NCBI RefSeq assembly: GCF_004087915.1
Contig: NZ_CP035108.1
Coordinates: forward strand, 1,178,001-1,242,000
From: Geovibrio thiophilus
GTDB lineage: Bacteria; Chrysiogenota; Deferribacteres; Deferribacterales; Geovibrionaceae
Length of the DNA stretch: 64,000 bases
Direction of reading: 5' to 3'
Part shown: one piece after another, positions 25,495 to 34,666 of the stretch
Layout: every line of letters begins with the position of its first letter
How positions within the stretch are numbered: the first letter of the stretch is position 1
Translations under genes and position numbers: made by a program
Notes under the pieces: generated by a model
What the model was told of the DNA's origin: nothing
The model's input: the letters and a program-made list of their open reading frames with translations, nothing else
The model's database searches: none

Positions 25495-26377
25495 TTATGC
25501 TTTTCACCTTATTCAGGAAGGAGGCAACGCTTATCATGCTGGCAATTGTGCTTATAATCACAAGGTAGATATAAGTTTTCAGATAATAGAAAACATCGGG
25601 CAGAACAATGAAGTTCAGCCCCACGGGCGTAAGAAGCTTGACATTCATGAACAGCATGAACAGGTACACGAACGCCGAGGATATGAAGTAGGCAATGGTT
25701 ATCTCCACGAATGAGCAGATAACGTAGGGTATTTCTATGAATGTTCTTGTCGCGCCCACGAGGTTGTAGATTTTTATATCTTCTCTGTATCGGAAAAGGC
25801 TGAGGCGTATGGTGTTGAAAATAATGATGCCGACGGAGACGGTTAGCAGGAGGGTGAGTATCACGAGGAATATTTTCACCGCCGAGCGTATGTCGCTGAA
25901 GTTCTGAACCCATTTTTCGCCGTAGCTTGCCACATCAACATTGGCGAGGCTTATAATTCTGCGCTCCATTTCCCTGAGACGGCTCACTTCCTGAAAGTCG
26001 TCCTTTACGGCTATTTCAATAAAAGCGGGGAAGAGCTCCGCCGGAATCTTGTCCAGATAGTTTATATTCACAGTTGAGTCTTTAAGGTAACTGTAAGCGT
26101 CTTCCTGCGAGTAATAGACGATGCTTCTTACTCCCTCTACTTCCTGAAGCTGTTTTATCAGCTCATCCACGGAGGTTTTGGAGGATGATTTCACATAAAC
26201 CCTCATGGAGTCGACCTTGGTTATTTCTTTAAGGAAGGAATCGGACGAGCTGCCGATTATAACAAACATGCTGTAGATGAAAAGTACCGTGATGACAGTG
26301 ATTACAGAGGCGAGGTTCAGGGATATGGTTTCCCTGAAAAGCCTGAATCCGTTGCGGAGAACGACACTAATTCTCAT
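25484..26377 (-). CDS. ftsX: Cell division permease-like protein FtsX
   Basis: 297 residues with four predicted membrane helices: one at the N-terminus (ASVITVITVLFIYSMFVII), then a periplasmic loop of about 120 residues carrying the FtsX partner-binding region, and three helices after residue 170. It transmits FtsE ATP hydrolysis to EnvC-type activators in the periplasm. AGGGAGG precedes the ATG. Overlaps by 11 bases with ftsE and envC show tight coupling. Confidence 0.93.
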   Translation of the reverse strand: MRISVVLRNGFRLFRETISLNLASVITVITVLFIYSMFVIIGSSSDSFLKEITKVDSMRVYVKSSSKTSVDELIKQLQEVEGVRSIVYYSQEDAYSYLKDSTVNINYLDKIPAELFPAFIEIAVKDDFQEVSRLREMERRIISLANVDVASYGEKWVQNFSDIRSAVKIFLVILTLLLTVSVGIIIFNTIRLSLFRYREDIKIYNLVGATRTFIEIPYVICSFVEITIAYFISSAFVYLFMLFMNVKLLTPVGLNFIVLPDVFYYLKTYIYLVIISTIASMISVASFLNKVKSINES

Positions 26378-27071
26378 CGTTTTCCTCCCTGTCCGGCGCT
26401 GTGAAGCCTGTCTGGCTGTCGGTTCTTATTTTGCCGTATTTCAGTTCAACTATTCTGGAGGGAAAATGCTCCATGAGGCGCTGATCGTGGGTGGCGACTA
26501 TTACAGTGGAGCCCTTGTCTCTGTTTTCAAGGAGCAGGCGCATTATGGAATCGGCGTTGTCGTTATCGAGGTTGCCCGTGGGCTCATCTGCCAGAATCAC
26601 CTTCGGCTCGTTAATCAGCGCCCTTGCGATTGCCACCCTTTGTTTTTCGCCGCCGGAGAGCTTCCTTACCATGGTGTCACGCTTGACAAAAATGCCCAGC
26701 TTGCGCAGAAGAGGGAATATTTTATCCTCCATGACCTTCGGTTTGAGGTAATAGATCTCAAGCGCCATGCGGAGGTTATCGAAAACCGTCTTTTCCTCCA
26801 GCAGCTTAAAGTCCTGAAAGACAACGCCTATGCTGCGTCGGAGGTAGGGAATTGTCTTGTGAGTCATATTGCTGACATTCTGACCGTCCACCATGACTAT
26901 GCCTCTGGTGGGGTTGAGATCGGCGTAAATCAGTCTGAGGAGGGTGGATTTTCCGGCTCCGCTCTCCCCTGTGATATAGAGAAACTCGCCGGGGGCGACC
27001 TTAAGGTTTACGCCGTCCAGAGCTTTCTTTTCGCCAAAAAAGGATACGTTGACATTGTATAGCTTTATCAT
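26367..27071 (-). CDS. ftsE: Cell division ATP-binding protein FtsE
   Basis: 234 residues, ABC ATPase. Walker A GESGAGKST at residues 35-43, Q-loop FQDFKLL, signature LSGGEKQRVAIARAL, Walker B VILADEPTGNLD and switch ATHDQ. It pairs with FtsX to regulate septal peptidoglycan hydrolysis. A slightly longer C-terminus than minimal FtsE is present. The ribosome site is weak (CGGA). It is the first gene of a string running through ftsX, envC, ctpA, deacetylase, tsaD and dus. Confidence 0.95.
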   Translation of the reverse strand: MIKLYNVNVSFFGEKKALDGVNLKVAPGEFLYITGESGAGKSTLLRLIYADLNPTRGIVMVDGQNVSNMTHKTIPYLRRSIGVVFQDFKLLEEKTVFDNLRMALEIYYLKPKVMEDKIFPLLRKLGIFVKRDTMVRKLSGGEKQRVAIARALINEPKVILADEPTGNLDNDNADSIMRLLLENRDKGSTVIVATHDQRLMEHFPSRIVELKYGKIRTDSQTGFTAPDREENDEN

Positions 27072-27179
27072 TCCGAAAATCTTATGGGATTACGGCGCAA
27101 ACGAATGCGCCTATGGGTTGAATGGTACATGTAAAAAACAACAATATCAAATGTTAATCACAGAAAAAGCTGTTCTGCT

Positions 27180-28505
27180 CTACTTTTTACAGATGATGCC
27201 GCCGCTGTCGAAAACCTCAACACGGTTTCTTCCTTTATCTTTCGCTTTGTAGAGGGCAACGTCAGCCTTGTTCAGGAAGGTGTCGGAATTGTCGGTTTCC
27301 TCTATTTCCGCCACGCCGAAACTGCATGTTATAACTCCCGCGTGAGTAAAAGCGGTGCTTTCTATTTCCACCCGCAGCCTTTCGGCTATCTCTGTTGCGC
27401 CCTGTCTGGATGTTCCGGGCATAAGCACCGTGAACTCCTCTCCGCCGTAACGGGCGAAAACATCCGTTTTGCGGATAGCCCGCTGAACAATGGAGGAGAT
27501 CTCCTGAAGCACTGTGTCGCCTACCTGATGTCCGTGGGTGTCGTTGACCATTTTAAAGTGATCCACATCGAACATTATGACACTGAGCTTCTGGCTGTAT
27601 CTGCGTACTCTGTCTATCTCCTTATTGAGTTCATCGTAAAATTTCTTTCTGTTGAAGATTCCCGTCAGGTAATCCTGATTGGACATGACCATATACAGCT
27701 CTTTTTCCTGCTCAAGCTTGGTTATATCGCTGAAGCTCAGCAGCCATTCCGCATGTCCGGGAACCTTGTTCACTCTTATCATGAACGATGAGTTATCGGA
27801 GTTGTTCGGATCCTTATGCTGGAGATCTCCCGTCATGATCAGCATATGATCGGTTTCGGGATGATTGATTACAGTTTTCACCCACTCGCTGAACGGTCGG
27901 TTTCTGTAGAAGCTGTCCTCCTTTTCTATGAGGAAGTAGTCTATGGAGCCGAACTTATCCTGAAACTGTTCGATATTTTCGCATTTTATGTACCTCAGGA
28001 AAGACTTGTTCAGGTAAGAGATCTTCTCGCCGTCGGTTATCAGAAGCATCTGGGGGTTGATGTCCAGTATGGTTTTGATGAACTGGTTTTTGGAATCCAG
28101 CTCCTTCTGCTGGATGACGGTTTTTGCAGTGCGTATCAGCACCTGAATGAATTCCTTGAAGTTAATCGGCTTCTTAATGTATTTATCTATGCCTATATCT
28201 ATGGAGCGGAGGAAGAACTCCTCATCATTGTGTCCGGTGGTGATGATGATCGGGATGTCCGTGCTGTGCTCACGGATCTGCTCAGCCATGCTGAGACCGT
28301 CCATAACGGGCATGCGTATATCGGTTATAATTATGTCGGGCTTGTGCTCAAGGAACATCTCAAGTCCTTCCCGCCCGTTAGACGCCTGATACAGGGTCTG
28401 CGTGCGCCTCTGTAGGAATCGGGACAGCCGCTCCCTGATGGAGTCCTCATCTTCAACGTAAAGTATTGAGAGTTTGTCTATCAGCCCGCTTTCCGCTTCA
28501 ATCAC
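27180..28505 (-). CDS. Response regulator with PAS-like region and GGDEF diguanylate cyclase domain
   Basis: 441 residues. Receiver domain (about 10-130) with the acidic pair in VEDED and phospho-acceptor Asp62 in ITDIRMPVMDG. A PAS-like sensor region follows (about 145-260). The GGDEF domain has the active GGEEF signature and an RKTD inhibitory I-site five residues before it, so it should make cyclic di-GMP with product feedback. GTG start. No sensor kinase gene is adjacent, so its partner is elsewhere. It stands alone, 108 bp ahead of ftsE. Confidence 0.93.
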   Translation of the reverse strand: MIEAESGLIDKLSILYVEDEDSIRERLSRFLQRRTQTLYQASNGREGLEMFLEHKPDIIITDIRMPVMDGLSMAEQIREHSTDIPIIITTGHNDEEFFLRSIDIGIDKYIKKPINFKEFIQVLIRTAKTVIQQKELDSKNQFIKTILDINPQMLLITDGEKISYLNKSFLRYIKCENIEQFQDKFGSIDYFLIEKEDSFYRNRPFSEWVKTVINHPETDHMLIMTGDLQHKDPNNSDNSSFMIRVNKVPGHAEWLLSFSDITKLEQEKELYMVMSNQDYLTGIFNRKKFYDELNKEIDRVRRYSQKLSVIMFDVDHFKMVNDTHGHQVGDTVLQEISSIVQRAIRKTDVFARYGGEEFTVLMPGTSRQGATEIAERLRVEIESTAFTHAGVITCSFGVAEIEETDNSDTFLNKADVALYKAKDKGRNRVEVFDSGGIICKK

Positions 28506-28650
28506 CGCTAAACCCCGCTAAAATTGTTATTATAATAATATTCTACACCATTCGGCGTAAATTTCTAACTAATTTACCGGAAATAGGAAAAATTGTCTAT
28601 TACATTGACCTCTGTCTGCCTGTTCATATATATGCCACTCCATTCCCCTC

Positions 28651-28679
28651 TTGAATTTGGTTTTTCAACCTGATACTAT
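28651..28679 (+). promoter_or_regulatory. Predicted sigma-70 promoter for argS
   Basis: TTGAAT (28651-28656) and TACTAT (28674-28679) are separated by 17 bp, placing transcription start near 28686 and leaving a 26-base leader with CGGAGGA before the TTG start. Prediction only. Confidence 0.6.
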
Positions 28680-28711
28680 CTGCTTTTCAAGGAAAACTCG
28701 GAGGACGTAAT

Positions 28712-30361
28712 TTGAAGGCTGTCATTAAAACCCTTATCGATAAAGCAGTTGAGGAAATATTAAAGGAAGGCGGGCTTGAAGCCGAGCTGCCGGAATACAC
28801 CGTTGAAGTGCCGAACAACAAAGACCACGGTGATTTTGCGGCGAACACCGCCCTTAAGCTCTCAAAATCCTTAAGAAAAAATCCGTTCGATATAGCCGCA
28901 GACATAGCCGGAAGAATGAAGCATCCCCTGATCGAAAAATGCGAGCCGGTACGCCCGGGTTTTATAAACTTCTCTATATCAAAAACATTTTACACTGATC
29001 TTCTCCGTGACTGCATAAGCTCCGATGTTCCGTTCATGTCCGATATGGGCGGCGGAAGAAAGGTGATGGTGGAGTTTGTCAGCGCCAATCCCACCGGACC
29101 GCTTCATATAGGACACGGGCGCAATGCCGCCTACGGCGACAGCCTCGCACGTATACTGAAAGCCGCCGGATTTGAAGTAATGACCGAATATTACGTCAAC
29201 GATGCCGGCAAGCAGATGAGCAACCTCGGCAAAAGCATTTACGTGCGCTACCTTCAGGTGTGCGGCAAGGATGCTGAGTTTCCTGAGGACGGCTACAAGG
29301 GTGACTACATAACAGACATAGCTAAAGAGCTTCATAAAATACACGGAGATAAACTCCTCTCCATGGACGAAAAGGAGGCGCTCAATCTCGCCTTTGAATA
29401 CGGTCTTGAGGACATAAGAAGCGGGATAGAGGCGGATCTGGAAGAGTTCCGTGTCACATTCCAGAGATGGTTCAGCGAAAAATCGCTTTATGAAAGCGGA
29501 GAGGTTGAGGAGTGCTTGGCAGAACTCCGCACCCTCGGTCATGTCTATGACAGTGAGGGAGCCGTGTGGTTCGCTTCCACTAAATTCGGCGATGACAAGG
29601 ACAGGGTGGTCAAGCGCCAGAACGGCGAATATACCTACTTCGCTTCCGATATAGCTTATCACCGCAACAAATTCAGAAGAGGGGTAAGAACCAGCATAGA
29701 TGTATGGGGAGCAGACCATCACGGCTACGTGAAAAGGCTTGCCTCTGCCGTTTACTCTCTTGGGATAGAGGATTTCGATTTCAATGTTTCGCTGATCCAG
29801 ATGGTGAACCTCATTAAGGACGGTGAGCGTGCGTCAATGTCCACCCGCGCCGGAGAGTTCATCACGCTGAAATGGCTCATAGATGAGATAGGCGTGGACG
29901 CGGCTAGGTTCTTCTATCTCATGAGAGACTTCGAGGCGCAGTTCGATTTCGACATTGACCTTGCGAAGAAACGTACCTCCGACAACCCTGTCTACTATGT
30001 TCAGTATGCTCACGCAAGGGTTTATGGGCTGTACTCCAAGGCGGCTGAGCAGGGGCTTAAATGGGAGAAGGGCGCAGAACTTCACCTCCTTGAGCTTGAT
30101 GAGGAAAAGGAAATAATAAGAAAGCTGTACGAGCTCAGGGGGATTGTCGAAACGTCAGCCTTCCACAGACAGCCGCACAGAGTGATATACTATCTTCAGG
30201 AGCTGGCTTCAATGTTCCACTCCTACTACTATAATAACGTTATCATAAACCCGGAAAGCCCCGAACTCTCCGGAGCCAGACTGAGCCTCTGCGCGGGTGT
30301 TGCCGCCGCCGTGCGCTTCGGTCTTGATCTCCTCGGAGTGAGCGCGCCGGAAAGGATGTAA
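28712..30361 (+). CDS. argS: Arginyl-tRNA synthetase
   Basis: 549 residues. N-terminal additional domain, class I HIGH motif in PTGPLHIGHGRNA, YYVNDAGKQM, an MSTR sequence in place of KMSKS (GERASMSTRAGEF, common in ArgRS), and the C-terminal anticodon-binding domain ending SVSAPERM-like (LLGVSAPERM). TTG start preceded by CGGAGGA. It is followed one base later by the SPOR protein gene, a pairing seen in several delta-proteobacteria-like genomes. Confidence 0.96.
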   Translation: MKAVIKTLIDKAVEEILKEGGLEAELPEYTVEVPNNKDHGDFAANTALKLSKSLRKNPFDIAADIAGRMKHPLIEKCEPVRPGFINFSISKTFYTDLLRDCISSDVPFMSDMGGGRKVMVEFVSANPTGPLHIGHGRNAAYGDSLARILKAAGFEVMTEYYVNDAGKQMSNLGKSIYVRYLQVCGKDAEFPEDGYKGDYITDIAKELHKIHGDKLLSMDEKEALNLAFEYGLEDIRSGIEADLEEFRVTFQRWFSEKSLYESGEVEECLAELRTLGHVYDSEGAVWFASTKFGDDKDRVVKRQNGEYTYFASDIAYHRNKFRRGVRTSIDVWGADHHGYVKRLASAVYSLGIEDFDFNVSLIQMVNLIKDGERASMSTRAGEFITLKWLIDEIGVDAARFFYLMRDFEAQFDFDIDLAKKRTSDNPVYYVQYAHARVYGLYSKAAEQGLKWEKGAELHLLELDEEKEIIRKLYELRGIVETSAFHRQPHRVIYYLQELASMFHSYYYNNVIINPESPELSGARLSLCAGVAAAVRFGLDLLGVSAPERM

Positions 30362-30362
30362 C

Positions 30363-31106
30363 TTGTCGGACAACAGGGACAACTTCGGCAGGAAGATACA
30401 GTCGGTTTTTCTGTTTTTTCTGCTTTTCGGAATGGCGGCGTATTTCTTTGTTTATGTGACAGAGAAGGTGTCTGAACCGTCAAAAATAACAATCGCTCAG
30501 AAGCCTGCGGAAAAACCGGATGAAATGACGGATCCTTCCACCGGCGGTGAGATAGTCTACAAGCTTATCGACAACGGCAGTGTTGATGTTTCCGAAAGGG
30601 CGGCAGGGGAAAAACCCGCAGGAGAGGAGAAAAAAATATCCGCTCCGCTGCCTTTTGAGGAACCGGAGGAGAAGCCCGCCCCCCCTCCTGTCGGGAAGAG
30701 GGAGCCTGAAAAACCCAAACCGGCGCCTGTGGCAGAAAAGAAGCCGGCGCCTGCTCCAAAACCGGTTGAAAGGAAGCCGGAACCTCCGAAACCTGCGGTG
30801 AAGCCTGCTGAAAAAAAACCTGAGCCCAAGCCTGTCGTTAAGGAAACTCCCAAGCCCGCCGTTAAGGGCGCTTATGTGCTCCAGCTTGCCGCCTATAAGG
30901 AAGAGGCGACTGCGAAAGCCGAGCTGAACAAGCTGAAAAAGAGTTTTCCCGATATTTATTATGTTAAAATAGATTTAGGAGCAAAGGGTGTCTGGTACAG
31001 GCTCCGCTGCTCACCCAGCGCAACCTACGGGGAAGCGCAGAAAAAAAGGGATGCCGTAAAGGCGAAATACCGTCTTGAACCCATAATTGTAAAGTCGGAT
31101 CTATGA
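30363..31106 (+). CDS. SPOR-domain protein with membrane anchor and Pro/Lys-rich linker
   Basis: 247 residues. A membrane helix (VFLFFLLFGMAAYFFVYV, about residues 14-32), a long Pro/Lys/Glu/Ala linker (about 85-165), and a C-terminal SPOR domain (YVLQLAAYKEEATAKAEL, then WYRLRCSPSATYGEAQ). SPOR domains bind denuded glycan strands at the septum, so this is likely a divisome accessory protein. It uses a TTG start two bases after argS. The last four bases overlap the next start. Confidence 0.87.
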   Translation: MSDNRDNFGRKIQSVFLFFLLFGMAAYFFVYVTEKVSEPSKITIAQKPAEKPDEMTDPSTGGEIVYKLIDNGSVDVSERAAGEKPAGEEKKISAPLPFEEPEEKPAPPPVGKREPEKPKPAPVAEKKPAPAPKPVERKPEPPKPAVKPAEKKPEPKPVVKETPKPAVKGAYVLQLAAYKEEATAKAELNKLKKSFPDIYYVKIDLGAKGVWYRLRCSPSATYGEAQKKRDAVKAKYRLEPIIVKSDL

Positions 31107-32266
31107 AGCGGATAATACTGCTGTTTGCCCTGCTTTTGCCCACGTATCTGTATGCGGGCTCCGTTACCCTCATAGAGAAGACCCGCCCGCTTCTCAACGG
31201 TGTTCAGGTGTTTGTGCTTGACCCTGTTTATGAGAAGGATCCGGGAAGGTTCTTTGATGAGGTGAAGAAGCAGGGGGGGAACACGGTTTTCTTCCGTGTC
31301 TTCCAGAACTCATCAGACAGACACCATTTTCTCAAAGACAGTGAGTGCGAAACCGGAGTCTACTTCCGGACAGAAGAAGCCTGCGTGGCGGATGATCTCC
31401 TCGCCGTGATGACCGAAGAGGCACACAAACGGGGAATCAGACTTTACGCATGGATGGCTACCCGCACCCTCTCATTTCTTAAGACCCCTCTCCTCATGGA
31501 AAAAACCTTCGCGGACGGTCAGGGCACGGGCGAAGGTTACGGTGCGAGCATTTTCATGTCCGCAGTCAGGCGGAAGCTTGTTCGTCTTTTTGAGGATCTT
31601 GCCGCTTACGATATAGACGGAATCCTTTTTCAGGATGATTTTATAATGCGCCACAGGGAAGGGGCGAGCCTCTCCGCCCTGCATGCCTATTATATGGACA
31701 CGGGGGTTATGCTCACTTCAGGCGACCTTTTCGGCTGCCTTGAAAGAGAGAACCGCACGAAGGTCTCCGGCGGCTGCAACGAGACCTATATTCCGTGGGC
31801 ATACTGGAAAGCGCAGAAAATGGCGGACTTTTTCGGGGAGCTGAGGCAGGCTGTGCTGGTGCGCAATCCCTCCGTGCGTTTTGCAGCGAACATATACTAC
31901 GAAACTCCAGTTGATGCCATGAAAGGGATAAGCTGGTACTCTCAGTCGGTGGATATGCTGCTGGACGCGGGGTTTGACTATCTGGCTGTGATGAGCTACC
32001 ACGACCAGATGGCAAGAGAAATGAAACTGGATTATGACGGAACTAAGGAATATGTGAACGGAATGCTTGAGAGCCTTGTCGTTAATGTTGATGATAAAGA
32101 AAGAATTCTCATGAAGCTCCAGAGAGTTTCATGGGCGGATAAAAGCGGCGTAGACCGCGGAGAGCTTGAGGGTATATGCCGTCTGATTGACTCATACGGC
32201 AGTATCAGCAAGGCTATAGTGCCTGTGAATAAGGCATCCGAAATATTCGGCGGCTGTTTCAGGTAA
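31103..32266 (+). CDS. Secreted GH153-like protein (PgaB C-terminal domain type)
   Basis: 387 residues with a signal peptide (about 1-19). The remainder resembles the glycoside-hydrolase half of PgaB: GVQVFVLDPVYEKDPGRF, LYAWMATRT, YDIDGILFQDDFIMRH with the acidic DD pair, and YDYLAVMSY-like (FDYLAVMSYHDQMA). PgaB processes the exopolysaccharide PNAG, but here the N-terminal deacetylase domain is absent and no pga genes are nearby. A glycan hydrolase of the periplasm or surface is likely; the substrate is unknown. Confidence 0.75.
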   Translation: MKRIILLFALLLPTYLYAGSVTLIEKTRPLLNGVQVFVLDPVYEKDPGRFFDEVKKQGGNTVFFRVFQNSSDRHHFLKDSECETGVYFRTEEACVADDLLAVMTEEAHKRGIRLYAWMATRTLSFLKTPLLMEKTFADGQGTGEGYGASIFMSAVRRKLVRLFEDLAAYDIDGILFQDDFIMRHREGASLSALHAYYMDTGVMLTSGDLFGCLERENRTKVSGGCNETYIPWAYWKAQKMADFFGELRQAVLVRNPSVRFAANIYYETPVDAMKGISWYSQSVDMLLDAGFDYLAVMSYHDQMAREMKLDYDGTKEYVNGMLESLVVNVDDKERILMKLQRVSWADKSGVDRGELEGICRLIDSYGSISKAIVPVNKASEIFGGCFR

Positions 32267-32284
32267 GAAAAGGAAGGTTTATTT

Positions 32285-33652
32285 ATGAAAGTAGGTATCA
32301 TCGGCGGAGGGATCGCGGGCTTGTCCGCGGCTTTCTGGCTTTCACGCGTGGAAGGGGTATCGGTCACTCTTTTTGAAAAAGATGACAGACTTGGCGGATG
32401 TATAGGAACCGCCAGTGAAAACGGGTTTACAATCGAAGCAGGTCCCAACGGCTTTCTGGACAGCAAGCCGCATACTGTACAGCTTTTTAAGGACGCAGGT
32501 CTGGGCGACAGGCTTCTGCCAAGCAATGACGCAGCACGCAAACGCTTCATCATGCGCTACGGCAGAATTATAAGAGTTCCTGAAAACGCTCCGGCGTTTT
32601 TAAAAACGGATCTGATTACTTTCAAAGGGAAACTCCGGCTGATGGGTGAGCTTCTTGTTCCTCAGAAGAAGGACGATAAGGATGAAACTGTAGCGGAGTT
32701 CGCTGTCCGCAGGCTTGGACAGGAAGCGGCGGATTACATGATAGCGCCGATGGTTTCAGGAGTTTTTGCGGGGGATGCGGCAAAGCTCAGTCTCAAATCG
32801 GCTTTTCCGGTAATCTGCGAGCTTGAGTCCAAATACGGCGGTCTCTTCAAGGGCATGCTTAAAAAACCTAAGAAGAAAAGCGGTCCGGCGGGTCCCGGAG
32901 GAGTTCTTACCTCTTACATCGGCGGACTGATGCAGGGCATAAATGACCTTGAGGAGAAGTGCGCAGGGGTTGAGATAATCAAGGGCTGCACCGTGAACGA
33001 GGTTCATAAGGGCGAAAACGGCTTCAGACTCGTTACTGCGGGGGGCGAATACTATTTTGACAATATAATCTCCGCCGCTCCGGCGTATGAGGCGGCTAAG
33101 TTTTTCGGCACGCTTGATAAGGAACTGGCGGAAATAATGGCGGGAATACCCTATTCCCCCGCGTTCGTGGCGGGTCTCGGGTTTAATGAGACAGATGTTA
33201 AGGACGAGCTGGACGGCTTCGGCTATCTCATTCCCAAGCTTGAGAATAAGAAAATTCTCGGCGCTCTTTTCACTTCCTCTATCTTCCCCTCCAGAAGACC
33301 GAAGGACAAAAAACTCGTCAGGGTTATCATGGGCGGAGACACGGATCTGGGCAGGTCTCTCATGGCGAAAAGCGATGAGGAGCTTGTGGATATAGCGTAT
33401 GACCAGATCAAGGATACATTGGGTATAACAGCAAGACCGGTGCATTACAGGCATTTCCGCTGGGATAAAGCCATCCCGCAGTATTATCCGGGGCATGCCG
33501 AAAAGGTCAAGGCGGTTGAAGACATCTGCGGACGTATCGGCGGCGTGTACGTGGGCGGAAACGTTCTGAACGGCATAGCGCTCAACGACTGCACCCGCAG
33601 AAGCCTTGAAATAACCGAATCAATCACCCGTTCACTTGAAAAACAGGCTTAA
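32285..33652 (+). CDS. Protoporphyrinogen/coproporphyrinogen oxidase (HemY/HemG FAD family)
   Basis: 455 residues. FAD-binding Rossmann motif GGGIAGLSAAFWLSR at residues 7-21, EAGPNGFL, VSGVFAGDAAKLSLKSAFP, and the C-terminal VGGNVLNGIALNDCTRR, all characteristic of the oxygen-dependent-type PPOX family. It makes a heme precursor. In anaerobes the electron acceptor may not be oxygen (inference). AGGAAGG precedes the ATG. Confidence 0.9.
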   Translation: MKVGIIGGGIAGLSAAFWLSRVEGVSVTLFEKDDRLGGCIGTASENGFTIEAGPNGFLDSKPHTVQLFKDAGLGDRLLPSNDAARKRFIMRYGRIIRVPENAPAFLKTDLITFKGKLRLMGELLVPQKKDDKDETVAEFAVRRLGQEAADYMIAPMVSGVFAGDAAKLSLKSAFPVICELESKYGGLFKGMLKKPKKKSGPAGPGGVLTSYIGGLMQGINDLEEKCAGVEIIKGCTVNEVHKGENGFRLVTAGGEYYFDNIISAAPAYEAAKFFGTLDKELAEIMAGIPYSPAFVAGLGFNETDVKDELDGFGYLIPKLENKKILGALFTSSIFPSRRPKDKKLVRVIMGGDTDLGRSLMAKSDEELVDIAYDQIKDTLGITARPVHYRHFRWDKAIPQYYPGHAEKVKAVEDICGRIGGVYVGGNVLNGIALNDCTRRSLEITESITRSLEKQA

Positions 33653-33672
33653 GAGGGTTAAAATATAGAATT

Positions 33673-33774
33673 ATTTGGAGGAGTTTCAATTTTTTCATAC
33701 TGAGAGAACCTTTTTTAACGGAAAAGAAAGGTTTTCTCTGACTCCTTCCAAATAAAACGGTAAATTTTTACCGT
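33673..33774. promoter_or_regulatory. Nested inverted repeats ahead of elbB
   Basis: Outer arms ATTTGGAGGAGT (33673-33684) and ACTCCTTCCAAAT (33741-33753) pair with one bulge. Inner arms GAGAGAACCTTT (33702-33713) and AAAGGTTTTCTC (33727-33738) pair with one wobble. A separate perfect hairpin ACGGTAAA-TT-TTTACCGT lies at 33757-33774, just before the GGGAGGT ribosome site. Together they could be an attenuator or leader RNA, or a small mobile-element remnant. No known riboswitch was recognised. Confidence 0.6.
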
Positions 33775-33794
33775 AAAATCAGGGAGGTATTTCA

Positions 33795-34457
33795 ATGCCG
33801 AAGATCGGAGTTGTTTTAAGCGGCTGCGGAGTTTTTGACGGAGCCGAGATACACGAGGCGGTTCTTACACTCTATTTTCTCCAGAAGAGCGGCGCGGAAA
33901 CAATCTGCATGGCGCCTGACATTGAACAGCTTCATGTTGTGGATCACCTCAGGGGTGAGGTCGCCGCGGGAGAAAAAAGAAATGTTCTCACTGAGGCGGC
34001 GCGCATCGCAAGGGGCAATATAAAAAATCTTGCTGACGTGAAAGTGAGTGATTTTGACGCACTCATATTTCCCGGCGGGTTCGGAAATGCGAAGAATCTC
34101 ACTGATTTTGCGGTAAAAGGCGCCGATTGCGGCATCAACCCTGATGTCCTGCGCATAGTCCGTGAGACTGTTATGGCAAAAAAGCCTCTGGGCGCTGTGT
34201 GCATAGCTCCAGTGGTGATTGCGAAAGCCCTTGAGGGAACAGGCATAAAAACTTCCGTGACGATCGGCAGCGATTCGGACACAGCGCATGCTGTTGAAGC
34301 CCTCGGAACAACTCATGTGAACTGCCCTGTGAAGGATTTCGTGGCGGATGAAAAGAATAAAATAGTGACCTCTCCGGCTTACATGCTGGGGCGAAGCATA
34401 CCGGAAGTTGCCGAAGGAATTGAGAAAACAGTGCATAAGCTTCTGGCAATGATATAA
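33795..34457 (+). CDS. elbB: Isoprenoid biosynthesis glyoxalase ElbB (DJ-1/PfpI superfamily)
   Basis: 220 residues. Starts PKIGVVLSGCGVFDGAEI, has FPGGFGNAKNLTDF, the nucleophile elbow GAVCIAPVVIAKAL with the reactive Cys, and TSPAYMLGRSI near the end. These match ElbB, a glyoxalase-type member of the DJ-1/PfpI family linked in E. coli to isoprenoid synthesis. GGGAGGT precedes the ATG. It is a single gene with a strong terminator after it and an unusual hairpin leader before it. Confidence 0.92.
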   Translation: MPKIGVVLSGCGVFDGAEIHEAVLTLYFLQKSGAETICMAPDIEQLHVVDHLRGEVAAGEKRNVLTEAARIARGNIKNLADVKVSDFDALIFPGGFGNAKNLTDFAVKGADCGINPDVLRIVRETVMAKKPLGAVCIAPVVIAKALEGTGIKTSVTIGSDSDTAHAVEALGTTHVNCPVKDFVADEKNKIVTSPAYMLGRSIPEVAEGIEKTVHKLLAMI

Positions 34458-34511
34458 TCGGATTGCCGTTTTGCGGCTTAGCGGTTTGATGCAGTTATGA
34501 AATAAATTTTA

Positions 34512-34565
34512 ATCCGGATATTCCGCTGTGTTCTCTTTTGTGCGGGGTATCCGGATAATTTTTTT
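34512..34565 (+). terminator. Rho-independent terminator after elbB
   Basis: The arms ATCCGGATA and TATCCGGAT pair over nine bases, extended by CCGC/GCGG, with an unpaired loop of about 15 bases and a following run of seven T (34559-34565). Confidence 0.85.
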
Positions 34566-34604
34566 AATATGACTGTAAAAAATCATTGAGCAGTGAACGG
34601 AGTA

Positions 34605-34633
34605 TTGACACACAGGTATTTAGGGTATATAAC
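34605..34633 (+). promoter_or_regulatory. Promoter of modE
   Basis: TTGACA (34605-34610) and TATAAC (34628-34633) are 17 bp apart. Transcription would start near 34640, inside the ModE box, leaving a short leader before the ATG at 34667. Confidence 0.7.
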
Positions 34634-34656
34634 GCTATATACCAACGTACATAACG
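34633..34656 (+). promoter_or_regulatory. ModE operator (molybdate box)
   Basis: The half-sites CGCTATATA (34633-34641) and TACATAACG (34648-34656) form an imperfect inverted repeat with a six-base spacer. It fits the known ModE box pattern CGnTATAnn-N6-TAnATAACG. It covers the predicted start site of modE, so molybdate-loaded ModE should repress its own gene and perhaps modC downstream. Confidence 0.82.
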
Positions 34657-34666
34657 GTAGCATTGT

